Source of the DNA: Faecalibacterium sp.
GTDB taxonomy: Bacteria; Bacillota; Clostridia; Oscillospirales; Ruminococcaceae
Length of the DNA: 9,268 nucleotides
Direction: 5' to 3'
NCBI GenBank assembly: GCA_020025795.1
Contig: JAHHRK010000061.1
Span: forward strand, 1-9,268
Position numbers and translations under genes: made by a program. A model generated the notes under the pieces. That model searched no databases. It was given only the letters and a program-made list of their open reading frames with translations, and was not told where the DNA came from. Positions 1 to 6,239 of this stretch are shown here, piece after piece. Within the stretch, counting starts at the first letter, position 1. Each line of letters begins with the position of its first letter.

Positions 1-771
1 GGTCGCTCCGCCGTATTGTTCAGCGCAACTATCACGCCGCCGGGCTATTATAAAACGGTTCTGGGCTGTCCGGACGCTTCTGCTGTGGCGCTGCAAAGTC
101 CATTTTCCGCCGACCATCTGGGGCTGTACTGTCTGGGTAACATCTCCACACGCTATCGGGATCGGCAATCCAGTCTCCAGCCCATTGCCGCAGCCCTTGC
201 CGCGATGGTGCAGGCGCGACAAGGCAATTATCTGGCGTTTTTCCCCAGCTATGCTTATCTTAAACAGGTGCAGCAGGTGTTCACTGAGCTGTACCCGGAA
301 ATTCCTGTTCTGGCACAGGAAAGCGGACTGGACGAGGCCGCACGCGCAGATTTTCTTGCGCGCTTCTCCGCGGAAAACGAACAAACGCTTTTGGGCTTCT
401 GCGTGATGGGCGGTGTTTTCGGCGAAGGCATCGACCTTGCCGGTGACCGACTGATTGGCTGCGCTGTGGTTGGTGTGGGACTGCCTCAGGTCAATCCGCA
501 ACAGGATATTTTGCGGCAATATTATGATGCACCGGAAAACGGTGGCTGCGGCTTTGATTATGCTTACCGCTTCCCCGGTATGAACAAAGTTTTGCAGGCT
601 GCCGGTCGTGTCATTCGCACCCCACAGGACAAAGGCGTGGTGCTTCTCATTGATGACCGCTTTACCTGGGATGAATACCGTCGCCTGATGCCACCCCATT
701 GGGCACACTTGCAGTACTTCTACGACATTCCTGCTTTCCGAGCCGCATTGCAGGATTTTTGGAATAAATAA
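1..771 (+). CDS. Rad3/DinG-type ATP-dependent DNA helicase, C-terminal fragment (5' end outside window)
   Basis: This is the C-terminal 256 residues of a superfamily 2 (Rad3/XPD/DinG-like) 5'-3' DNA helicase that couples ATP hydrolysis to DNA unwinding in repair. The reading frame is open from base 1 and begins GRSAVLFSATITPP, so the TTG at 16 is internal and not a start. Visible motifs, in fragment numbering, are: motif III-like FSATITP at 7-13; a motif IV region NYLAFFPSYAYL at 76-87; motif V at 136-163 (GVFGEGIDLAGDRL followed by VGVGLPQ); and motif VI QAAGRVIRTPQDKG at 199-212. IDDRF at 217-221 is typical of the family end. The Walker A/B motifs and any Fe-S cysteines lie upstream of the window. 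The TAA stop at 769-771 runs straight into a terminator hairpin. The gene converges on the minus-strand cassette. The family call is firm. The exact subfamily is less certain because the N-terminal half is missing. Confidence 0.93.
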   Translation, partial: GRSAVLFSATITPPGYYKTVLGCPDASAVALQSPFSADHLGLYCLGNISTRYRDRQSSLQPIAAALAAMVQARQGNYLAFFPSYAYLKQVQQVFTELYPEIPVLAQESGLDEAARADFLARFSAENEQTLLGFCVMGGVFGEGIDLAGDRLIGCAVVGVGLPQVNPQQDILRQYYDAPENGGCGFDYAYRFPGMNKVLQAAGRVIRTPQDKGVVLLIDDRFTWDEYRRLMPPHWAHLQYFYDIPAFRAALQDFWNK

Positions 772-810
772 AAACAGAGCAGCATCGTTTTCATGCTGCT
801 CTGTTTTTTT
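771..810. terminator. Bidirectional intrinsic terminator between convergent genes
   Basis: A perfect 15-bp inverted repeat pairs 771-785 (AAAACAGAGCAGCAT) with 793-807 around a 7-nt loop. Seven or more T residues follow on the + strand (804-810), and an A-rich run precedes it, giving TTTTTATTTATT on the - strand. It overlaps the helicase stop codon and lies two bases from the minus-strand stop at 813-815, so one hairpin can end both transcripts. Confidence 0.93.
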
Positions 811-812
811 AC

Positions 813-1151
813 TCAATCCAGAACCAGGGATTTTTTCTTCCCGTTTTTCTTGCGGGGATATTCTCGGATACGCGTCACGAATTCCAGATTGACCACATCG
901 GTCATTCCTTTGTTTTCCACCAGGATAGCGCTGTCAGAAACTTCCTGAATCACACCCGTAATCTGGTTACCGCCAAATAAGTAAATCAAGCACTCTTTTC
1001 CAACAAAGCGTTTTGCCAATTCTACCATGTTCTGCACCTCTTGCTTATTTTTTCGAATTCTTGTTGCAGCATACCATTCTTTGTTATGCCGCTCTTTCAC
1101 GATGAAGATAATCAGGAGAAATATTGCAATATAATACGTGGAACTATTCAC
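813..1151 (-). CDS. Small membrane-anchored protein with Sm-like C-terminal region, function unknown
   Basis: This 112-residue protein has no function I can name. Residues 6-19 form one hydrophobic segment (YIAIFLLIIFIV), followed by a basic stretch (KERHNKEW and RIRKNKQ), so it probably sits in the membrane with the rest in the cytosol. Residues 44-100 are a compact beta-rich unit with an Sm/LSm-like pattern: GKECLIYLFGGNQITGVIQE, then SDSAILVEN and a final VTRIREY strand. It resembles short uncharacterised Firmicutes proteins (DUF6897-like, from memory). The last 15 residues are rich in lysine. The start is GTG at 1149-1151, chosen because AAGGAGAG lies about 7 nt upstream. A second ATG at 1028 has a weaker AGAGGTG site and would give a soluble protein of about 70 residues. 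The gene begins 24 bp after the DUF3169 gene and is the last of the three-gene cassette. Confidence 0.75.
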   Translation of the reverse strand: MNSSTYYIAIFLLIIFIVKERHNKEWYAATRIRKNKQEVQNMVELAKRFVGKECLIYLFGGNQITGVIQEVSDSAILVENKGMTDVVNLEFVTRIREYPRKKNGKKKSLVLD

Positions 1152-1175
1152 CGTTTTCTCTCCTTCCTGCTTATG

Positions 1176-1949
1176 TCAGTCCGCTTTCTTTTTCTTACGG
1201 ATTGTTTTCAGGCAGGCTGCGAAATAGCTGCCCTGCAATACGCCCCAAATCAGCAGTACGACCACGATTGGCAGAAGCCCTGTCTGAAAAACGGTCTGGC
1301 CTATGGTCAATACGATCCACAGCCCCACGCAGGTTATATTCACCGCCTTAAAGGAATGGAATGCAGCTTCGCCGATCTGGCGCCGCTCGTTTTCATCACA
1401 GCTTTCCAGCCACTTTTTCTGGAAGTTGGTATCGTAAACGCTGCCTTTCTTTTCCGGATTGAGCATACGCGTCAAATCCACAGCTTTTTGCTGCACGAAA
1501 ACCACACCTGCCAGTGCCAGAATCATTTCACCTGTTACAAGTAGTACATTTTCAGTTTCAATATATACCAGTGCTGCGCTCAAAAAGAAAAACGCAATGG
1601 GCATTAACAATCCGACCAGTACCATAGGCCAGGTCAGCAAATATTCCATGTGCTCTGCATAGGATTCTTCTTCGCCATCCCAGTTTGCAAACAGCTTTTT
1701 CACCTGGCGCAAAAGCAAAACTGCCGGAATCAACGTAAGAACACCGCACACCGGTATGCCGAACGGCAAACTCTTTTGGATTGCTGCACTGAGCATCTGG
1801 GGTAGGCCTGTTAGATCGATCGAATCGCTCATTACGGCAGAACCTACGCCGACCAGTGCGCCCAGCCCGGCACAGAGCAACGTGACCAACAGCATTTTGG
1901 GAAGCGCTTTTTTATTGTCTTTGCGGATTTCAGTCGTATCCTGTTTCAT
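1176..1949 (-). CDS. DUF3169 family integral membrane protein
   Basis: A 257-residue polytopic membrane protein of the DUF3169 family, whose biochemical role is unknown. Hydrophobic segments at about 18-40, 62-81, 105-127, 133-153, 202-222 and 225-247 suggest six membrane helices with a charged N-terminus. The family hallmark is the polar loop at about 163-188 (LNPEKKGSVYDTNFQKKW, then LESCDENERR), between helices four and five and probably cytosolic. The C-terminus is KTIRKKKKAD. The ATG at 1947-1949 overlaps the repressor stop as ATGA, and a GAGGAGG ribosome site lies 7 nt upstream inside the repressor gene, so the two are probably translationally coupled. DUF3169 genes commonly sit beside small XRE regulators in Firmicutes. 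The pairing suggests a regulator-controlled membrane protein involved in envelope or antimicrobial stress, but this is inference. Confidence 0.87.
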   Translation of the reverse strand: MKQDTTEIRKDNKKALPKMLLVTLLCAGLGALVGVGSAVMSDSIDLTGLPQMLSAAIQKSLPFGIPVCGVLTLIPAVLLLRQVKKLFANWDGEEESYAEHMEYLLTWPMVLVGLLMPIAFFFLSAALVYIETENVLLVTGEMILALAGVVFVQQKAVDLTRMLNPEKKGSVYDTNFQKKWLESCDENERRQIGEAAFHSFKAVNITCVGLWIVLTIGQTVFQTGLLPIVVVLLIWGVLQGSYFAACLKTIRKKKKAD

Positions 1950-2155
1950 ACTTCATCCTCCTCATATGTGAAGATATCCTCTACGGTAACGCCACAGGTC
2001 TTTGCGATCTTAATTGCCAGCGTTACAGAGGGCGAATAGTCTCCTCGTTCGATCTGGCTGATGGTCTGGCGCGACACACCCACAAGCTGCCCCATCTGCT
2101 GTTGGTTGACCCCCAGCTTTACCCGATACTCTTTTAAGCAGTTGTTCAGCGGCAT
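1946..2155 (-). CDS. XRE-family helix-turn-helix regulator, probable autorepressor
   Basis: A 69-residue DNA-binding protein consisting of little more than one Cro/C1-type HTH domain. The HTH core is residues 17-40 (NQQQMGQLVGVSRQTISQIE, then RGDY), followed by SPSVTLAIKIAKTCGVTVEDIF, the usual fourth and fifth helices of the family. The start is ATG at 2153-2155 because a near-perfect AAAGGAGGTGG site sits just upstream. The frame is open further, to 2275, but that extension runs across the promoter and operator repeats and is not coding. The gene is first in a cassette with the DUF3169 protein (4-bp ATGA overlap). The phased dyads over its own promoter make it likely that a dimer of this protein represses the operon. 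The protein has no ligand-binding domain, so relief must come through a partner, titration or concentration. The regulator call is firm and the autoregulation is inferred. Confidence 0.92.
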   Translation of the reverse strand: MPLNNCLKEYRVKLGVNQQQMGQLVGVSRQTISQIERGDYSPSVTLAIKIAKTCGVTVEDIFTYEEDEV

Positions 2156-2170
2156 TTTGCCACCTCCTTT
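2156..2170 (-). promoter_or_regulatory. Strong ribosome binding site that fixes the XRE regulator start
   Basis: Read on the minus strand the sequence is AAAGGAGGTGGCAAA followed directly by ATG. The GGAGGTG core matches the anti-Shine-Dalgarno sequence almost perfectly at normal spacing. This rules out the longer in-frame reading that would start at 2275. Confidence 0.88.
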
Positions 2171-2174
2171 TGGA

Positions 2175-2246
2175 TGACAACTTTTCCTTTCATTGTGACA
2201 ACTATCCTTGTCAATTTCATTATATAGATGACAACTTTCCTTGTCA
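2175..2246. repeat. Three-copy operator array, TGACAA-N6-TTGTCA
   Basis: Two near-identical 18-bp dyads read TGACAACTATCCTTGTCA (2196-2213) and TGACAACTTTCCTTGTCA (2229-2246), with perfect 6-bp arms. A third, degenerate copy at 2175-2192 (TGACAACTTTTCCTTTCA) keeps the left arm and only part of the right. Left ends are 21 and 33 bp apart, about two and three helical turns, so the copies lie on roughly the same DNA face. On the minus strand one copy overlaps the -35 and spacer, one covers the predicted start site, and the third lies in the leader before the ribosome site. This is the layout expected of cooperative binding by a small HTH dimer, most likely the XRE regulator encoded next door. 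Confidence 0.83.
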
Positions 2247-2247
2247 A
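2219..2247 (-). promoter_or_regulatory. Consensus sigma-A promoter of the XRE-DUF3169 cassette
   Basis: On the minus strand a perfect -35 TTGACA (2242-2247) and a perfect -10 TATAAT (2219-2224) are separated by exactly 17 bp. Transcription should start near 2212, giving a leader of about 57 nt before the ATG at 2155. A fully consensus promoter is rare without strong repression, which fits the operator dyads that cover it. Confidence 0.9.
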
Positions 2248-2263
2248 GATAGTTTTCCAAATA

Positions 2264-2301
2264 AAAAAGCAGCACGCAGAAACTTCTGCGTGCTGCTTTT
2301 T
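2264..2301 (-). terminator. Intrinsic terminator of the pcrA-thyX-tmk-GNAT-mltG-U32 operon
   Basis: A 17-bp perfect stem pairs 2264-2280 (AAAAAGCAGCACGCAGA) with 2285-2301 around a 4-nt loop. On the minus strand it is followed by TTTTTTATTT. It lies 8 bp past the U32 stop codon and about 17 bp before the -35 of the next promoter, so it insulates the repressor cassette from read-through. Confidence 0.93.
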
Positions 2302-2309
2302 ATAGATGC

Positions 2310-3545
2310 TTATACGTCTGCGTTCTTCTTACGCAGCAGGCTCATGGGGGGCAGCTCAATTTCGCTGGGAATGGTATACAGCTGCATTGCATTGGGTGTA
2401 CTGGTGATATTTTCGCCAGCTTCGTTCTTGATCCACGCAGGATTCAAAGGCACCTGCGTACCATCCGGCAGCAATGCCTCAATGGTATCACCCAGGCTCC
2501 ACTTACCGCGCTGCTGGCAATGCGCAATGCCATTCTCCCAATGGTCCACCGTACCCATAAAGTCCCACTCACGGATATAACCGATGTTATTATCCGTGTG
2601 CTGGATGGCCTTATCCTTGCCCATGTAGAAACCGGGCGAATAGTGGCGGTGGCTGGTACGCTTCAACTCCTCGTACACGCTGTCCGGCAGGCGGAAATCA
2701 TCGCTGGTGGGGTTTGCCAGGAAGGTATCCAGTGCTTTGCGGTACGCCGCCGTCACGCTAGCCACATAGTAGAAGGTCTTGGCACGACCTTCGATTTTCA
2801 GGCTGTCTACGCCGGCCTTGCAAATCAAATCAATAAAGGGTGCGGTGCACATATCATCTGCATTCAGGATATAGCTTCCCTCATCAGTTTCGCCGATTTC
2901 AAAAGCCTGATTGGGGCGATGCTCCTCCACCAGATGATACTTCCAGCGGCAAGGCTGTGCGCACTGACCGCGGTTGGAATCACGGCCGGTCATATAGGTA
3001 GAAAGCAGGCAGCGTCCGGAGAAGCTGACGCACATTGCGCCATGCACAAAAGCTTCGATTTCCAGTTCCGGCGGGGTCTTATCACGAATGGTAGCAATCT
3101 CGGTCAGCGACATTTCGCGTGCCAGTACCACGCGCTTTGCGCCCATTTCGTAAGCAGTGCGTGCTGCGCCGTAGTTGGTAATACCCACCTGCGTAGACAG
3201 GTGTACTTCCACTTCCGGAGCCAGCTTTTTGCACAGCGACAAAACACCCAGATCGGCTACGATAAAGGCATCTACGCCAGCAGCAGCCGCCTGACGAATG
3301 GATTCCGGCATCTTATCCAGATCATCATTGGTGGGCAGCGTGTTCAAAGTCAAATAGACCTTGCGACCGCGTGCATGCGCAAAAACAACGCCTTCTGCCA
3401 GCTGTTCGATGGTAAAGTTTGCAGGGGCAGAGCGCATGCCGAACTCCGGCATACCACAATAAACCGCATCGGCGCCGTAGCACACTGCATAGCGCAGGCG
3501 CTCCAAATCGCCGGCCGGGCTCAACAGTTCGGGGACATGAAACAT
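2310..3545 (-). CDS. U32 peptidase family protein, probable tRNA U34 hydroxylation factor (TrhP-like)
   Basis: A 411-residue cytosolic member of the 'peptidase U32' family. Despite the name, the characterised Bacillus and E. coli relatives (TrhP) are needed to hydroxylate wobble uridine U34 of tRNA using prephenate. The N-terminal ELLSPAGDLERLRYAVCYGA (6-25) begins a TIM-barrel-like domain. The U32 signature is at 164-182 (EAFVHGAMCVSFSGRC, then LLS). Cysteines C172, C179, C195 (or C199) and C233 are spaced like the Fe-S ligands known in U32 relatives such as UbiU/UbiV. The C-terminal part (about 320-400) is a beta-rich accessory domain. The start is the ATG at 3543-3545, with a GAGGAG site about 11 nt upstream. 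The frame is open beyond this, but that stretch overlaps the end of mltG. The gap after mltG is 22 bp. The mltG/U32 neighbourhood resembles Bacillus yrrL-yrrO. Family membership is sure and the exact substrate is inferred. Confidence 0.92.
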   Translation of the reverse strand: MFHVPELLSPAGDLERLRYAVCYGADAVYCGMPEFGMRSAPANFTIEQLAEGVVFAHARGRKVYLTLNTLPTNDDLDKMPESIRQAAAAGVDAFIVADLGVLSLCKKLAPEVEVHLSTQVGITNYGAARTAYEMGAKRVVLAREMSLTEIATIRDKTPPELEIEAFVHGAMCVSFSGRCLLSTYMTGRDSNRGQCAQPCRWKYHLVEEHRPNQAFEIGETDEGSYILNADDMCTAPFIDLICKAGVDSLKIEGRAKTFYYVASVTAAYRKALDTFLANPTSDDFRLPDSVYEELKRTSHRHYSPGFYMGKDKAIQHTDNNIGYIREWDFMGTVDHWENGIAHCQQRGKWSLGDTIEALLPDGTQVPLNPAWIKNEAGENITSTPNAMQLYTIPSEIELPPMSLLRKKNADV

Positions 3546-3567
3546 AATGGATTTTTCTCCTCTTTGA

Positions 3568-4704
3568 TTAGTTAGCTGCCAGTTTCTTGTTGACAGCCCA
3601 AGCTTTGTCGCAGTTTGCGGAATGTTCGGACGCATTGTGGCCGTAGTAATAGGTGCCGGCCTTGTCCGTTACAAAGAAATAATACTTGTCTGCCACATAC
3701 GCCTCGTCCGGGTGCAGCGCAGCATCAATCGCATCGATGCCGGGGTTGGAAATGGCACCGGGAGTCAGGCCTGCCACAGCGTAGGTGTCGTATGCTTTGC
3801 GGATATTTTCCGGAATAGATTCCCAGGTTTCGCCGTAGTAGTGGCGCACCCAGTTCCACAGATAGTTATTATCTGCATCGTTCTGGATATAGCTGGAAGC
3901 ATTGGACTCCAGTTTGGAAACCAGTGCGCCGGGTGCCAGGCGGTTGTGAAACACAGCCGAAACCTTAGCATCATTTTCATTGCCGGCTTCTTCCTGCACA
4001 AAGGATGCCAGCGTAATGACCTCATTCAGCGTCATGTCCTTTGCTTCCATATCCGCATACATTTCGTCCGTAAACATCTTATCGAAATGCGCATAGAACG
4101 TTGCAACATAGTTATACACGGTATCGTCTGCCAGGAAGTCGTAGGTGTCCGGGAACAGATAGCCTTCGCACTTCAAAAAGCGGTTCGGTGCCTGTTCATC
4201 TGTCGGCACATACTGCCAGAACTTATACTGGCTGAAATCCTCATTGCAGGCCACATCCAAAAATTCTTCTGCGGTGCAAAGACCAGCTTCTTCCATCTTG
4301 GCGGCAATCGCCTGAGACGTGCTGCCTTCCGGGAAGGTCAGGCGCACGCTGTCTGCCGCTACCGTCTTGGACAAAATGCTCAGCATTTCGTCGTAGGAAG
4401 AACCTTCCTCAATTTCAAATGTGCCGTACTGCAGCTTGCTTGCCATATTCACATGGCCTGCGTACCAGCGGAACAGCTGGGGATAACGAATCAATCCGGC
4501 CTCTTTCAGACGATTTGCAATCTTGCTGGTACCACTGCCCTGTGCAATTTCAACCGTTTGTACTGTGCCGTTTTTTACACCGCCGGAGATTTCTTTTTTC
4601 ACCGAGAACAGCACCAGCGCTGCAACCGCCAAAAGCACCAGCACCAATACCAGAAGAATTTTACCAGCCGGGTTCTTCTTTTTCTTCATCTGCTTTTCTG
4701 CCAT
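3568..4704 (-). CDS. mltG: Endolytic peptidoglycan transglycosylase MltG
   Basis: A 378-residue membrane-anchored lytic transglycosylase of the YceG/MltG family, which cleaves nascent glycan strands outside the cytoplasmic membrane and so sets where polymerisation ends. A short lysine-rich cytosolic tail (KKKK, 7-10) precedes one transmembrane helix at about 15-34. Residues 47-115 resemble the LysM-like subdomain (VEIAQGSGTSKIANRLKEAG and QYGTFEIEEGSS). The catalytic domain follows, with GYLFPDTY at 181-188, LASFVQEEAG at 232-241, VFHNRL at 251-256, and the family-ending AVAGLTPGAISNPG at 309-322 with AALHP. E239 aligns, by my reading from memory, with E. coli catalytic Glu218. The preceding Glu of the usual E-x-E is Gln237 here. 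The ribosome site GGGAGGA lies 6 nt before the ATG. The gene starts 18 bp after the GNAT gene. mltG also neighbours tmk in E. coli. Confidence 0.95.
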   Translation of the reverse strand: MAEKQMKKKKNPAGKILLVLVLVLLAVAALVLFSVKKEISGGVKNGTVQTVEIAQGSGTSKIANRLKEAGLIRYPQLFRWYAGHVNMASKLQYGTFEIEEGSSYDEMLSILSKTVAADSVRLTFPEGSTSQAIAAKMEEAGLCTAEEFLDVACNEDFSQYKFWQYVPTDEQAPNRFLKCEGYLFPDTYDFLADDTVYNYVATFYAHFDKMFTDEMYADMEAKDMTLNEVITLASFVQEEAGNENDAKVSAVFHNRLAPGALVSKLESNASSYIQNDADNNYLWNWVRHYYGETWESIPENIRKAYDTYAVAGLTPGAISNPGIDAIDAALHPDEAYVADKYYFFVTDKAGTYYYGHNASEHSANCDKAWAVNKKLAAN

Positions 4705-4722
4705 TGTGGTTCCTCCCGTTGT

Positions 4723-5547
4723 TTATACGTCCAGTGCCAGCCCCAGATAGCTTTCGTCTACCTCAAAGGGCTGCGTCAAAAAGTGAATCATACCATGGTC
4801 ATAGCGGCGGCCTTCGCCCATGAACAAGGTTCCGCCATCCGGCACGGTCAGCACAGCGCGTTCTGCAATCACTTCTCGTTCGCGCGCTGCTTCCAGCAGG
4901 CAATTTGCTGCTTTATCGTTTTGTGCCATCAGCTCGATAAAACGCAGGCAGTCTCCCTCACGGAAGTACATACCATAGCCGTTTTCATTGGACACCACAG
5001 TAACGCCCCGTGCATACAGGTCTGTCATGGTCCAGGTCATGGCATCTGCGGAAAGCTGCACGACCTGGGGGCAGAACTTTGTCCGCAAATCGCCCAAACC
5101 GCGCGCCGGAATGGTATCGAACTCCGCACGGCTCCACAAATTGCGGTGCAGCGGCTTTTCCAACTCACGCCGAGCAAAAGCACGCTGAAAACCACGCTTC
5201 TCATAAAAGGAATACAGCTGTTCTGTTTCCGGGATAAGCGCAGCAAATTCTACGCCGACCTGCACCAGCAAATCCATCACCTGCTTGAGCATCGCGGTGG
5301 CAATTCCCTGTCCGCGCCATGCTTTTGCCGTGGTAAAGCCACACAAATAAACGCCTTTATGGCTGCCGATCTGTGCCGGCGGTGTCAGCAGCATTGCCGT
5401 GATCTGGCCGTCACGCTCATCCACCCAGGCATGCGTCTGACCGGCAAATTTATTGATTACTTCTTCTGCGTTGTCGTCGGTGCCAAAGGCCTCCTGCCAC
5501 AGCGCAACCATTGCCGAAATATCTTTCGGCTGCATCAAACGAATCAT
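4723..5547 (-). CDS. GNAT family N-acetyltransferase, two-lobed
   Basis: A 274-residue cytosolic acyl-CoA N-acetyltransferase with unknown substrate. The N-terminal GNAT fold (about 1-130) shows the acetyl-CoA loop R78-G-Q-G-I-A83 within AKAWRGQGIATAMLKQVMDL, then LYSFYEKRGFQRAF (111-124), the typical last strand and helix. Residues 130-274 form a second region (SNENGYGMYFREGDCLRFIE and VLTVPDGGTLFMGEGRRYDH) that looks like a degenerate second GNAT lobe, as in larger Eis-like two-domain acetyltransferases, though the protein is shorter than Eis. The ATG at 5545-5547 overlaps the tmk stop as ATGA, so translation is probably coupled to tmk. It lies between tmk and mltG, genes that are directly adjacent in some other bacteria, so it looks like a lineage-specific insertion into the operon. 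A role in protein, nucleotide or antibiotic acetylation cannot be told from sequence. Confidence 0.88.
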   Translation of the reverse strand: MIRLMQPKDISAMVALWQEAFGTDDNAEEVINKFAGQTHAWVDERDGQITAMLLTPPAQIGSHKGVYLCGFTTAKAWRGQGIATAMLKQVMDLLVQVGVEFAALIPETEQLYSFYEKRGFQRAFARRELEKPLHRNLWSRAEFDTIPARGLGDLRTKFCPQVVQLSADAMTWTMTDLYARGVTVVSNENGYGMYFREGDCLRFIELMAQNDKAANCLLEAAREREVIAERAVLTVPDGGTLFMGEGRRYDHGMIHFLTQPFEVDESYLGLALDV

Positions 5548-6227
5548 TCTGCCTCCAATTTCTGCCGGACAATCTCCAGCACACGGGCATGGATATCCTC
5601 AATGGAGCACATAGCACCGTCCCGATCACAGACTACGGTTTCCCAGCCCAGCTTCTCCGCACAATATTCTGCGGCACGGCGGCTGGCTTCCAGATAGGCC
5701 AGATCCTTTTCGTGGATATCCTTTTTGCTTTCATCGCCCTGATAGCGACCCGTCATCAGCTTCTGGCTCACCGCCGGGTCTACTGCCAGATAAATGACAG
5801 CATCCGGTCGCGGCATACCCAAAAGCGAAAATTCATAATCAGCCAGCCATTGGATAAATGCGTCCCACTGATCCTCCGGCAGCTTGGAGCACTGGTGCAC
5901 TGCGTTCGAGGTAGTATATCGGTCTGCGACCAGAATACCGCCTTCGTCGTAGAATTTACCCCAGTCGGACTTATAGCCAGCGTAACGGTCCACGGCATAA
6001 AAGCTGGACGCCGCATAGGGGTTCACATCACCGGGTTTATCACCAAATTCTCCACGCAGATACATTTTGACCAGCGCCGAGGATTCGCTTTCGTAATTCG
6101 GAAAGGTCAAACGCCACACCGGCAAGCCCTGTGCCTGCAAAGATTCAAACAGGATTTTGGTCTGCGTACCTTTTCCACTGCCATCCAAGCCTTCGATTAC
6201 AAATAGTTTTCCCTTTTTTTGTTTCAT
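5544..6227 (-). CDS. tmk: Thymidylate kinase (dTMP kinase)
   Basis: A 227-residue cytosolic kinase that converts dTMP and ATP to dTDP, an essential step in dTTP supply. The P-loop is EGLDGSGKGTQ (12-22, Lys19 binding phosphate), followed by the dTMP-binding segment FPNYESESS (42-50). D80-R81-Y and the conserved ADRYTTSNAVHQ (101-112) follow. The flexible LID is at 160-173 (GRYQGDESKKDIHE). Length is slightly above the usual 205-215 residues. The start is the ATG at 6225-6227, because the weak GAGG site lies 6 nt upstream of it. The adjacent GTG at 6228-6230 would be only 3 nt from that site. It begins 12 bp after the thyX stop, directly downstream of the enzyme that makes its substrate, and overlaps the GNAT gene by 4 bp. 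Confidence 0.95.
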   Translation of the reverse strand: MKQKKGKLFVIEGLDGSGKGTQTKILFESLQAQGLPVWRLTFPNYESESSALVKMYLRGEFGDKPGDVNPYAASSFYAVDRYAGYKSDWGKFYDEGGILVADRYTTSNAVHQCSKLPEDQWDAFIQWLADYEFSLLGMPRPDAVIYLAVDPAVSQKLMTGRYQGDESKKDIHEKDLAYLEASRRAAEYCAEKLGWETVVCDRDGAMCSIEDIHARVLEIVRQKLEAE

Positions 6228-6239
6228 CACGCGCCTCGC

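Noticed and set aside
16..18. TTG at 16 as the start of the + strand helicase
   Set aside because: The frame is open to base 1 and the upstream residues GRSAV continue the conserved SAT motif block, so the gene is simply cut by the window edge.
2156..2275. N-terminal extension of the XRE regulator by 40 residues, containing three similar Ser-Cys-His pieces
   Set aside because: The repeated peptides are only the translated operator repeats. The extension runs through the promoter and terminator, and a near-perfect ribosome site fixes the start at 2155.
2520..3575. A 351-codon + strand open frame opposite the U32 gene
   Set aside because: It is a shadow of the U32 coding sequence and has no recognisable motif or translation signal.
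3546..3635. Longer U32 protein starting near 3635
   Set aside because: The extra 30 residues overlap the end of mltG and do not resemble the family N-terminus. A GAGGAG site precedes the ATG at 3545.
3622..5697. A very long + strand open frame of 691 codons opposite mltG, GNAT and tmk
   Set aside because: It is antisense to three clearly recognisable genes, has no ribosome site or family motifs, and its Cys/His/Arg-rich composition is what reverse-complemented codons would give.
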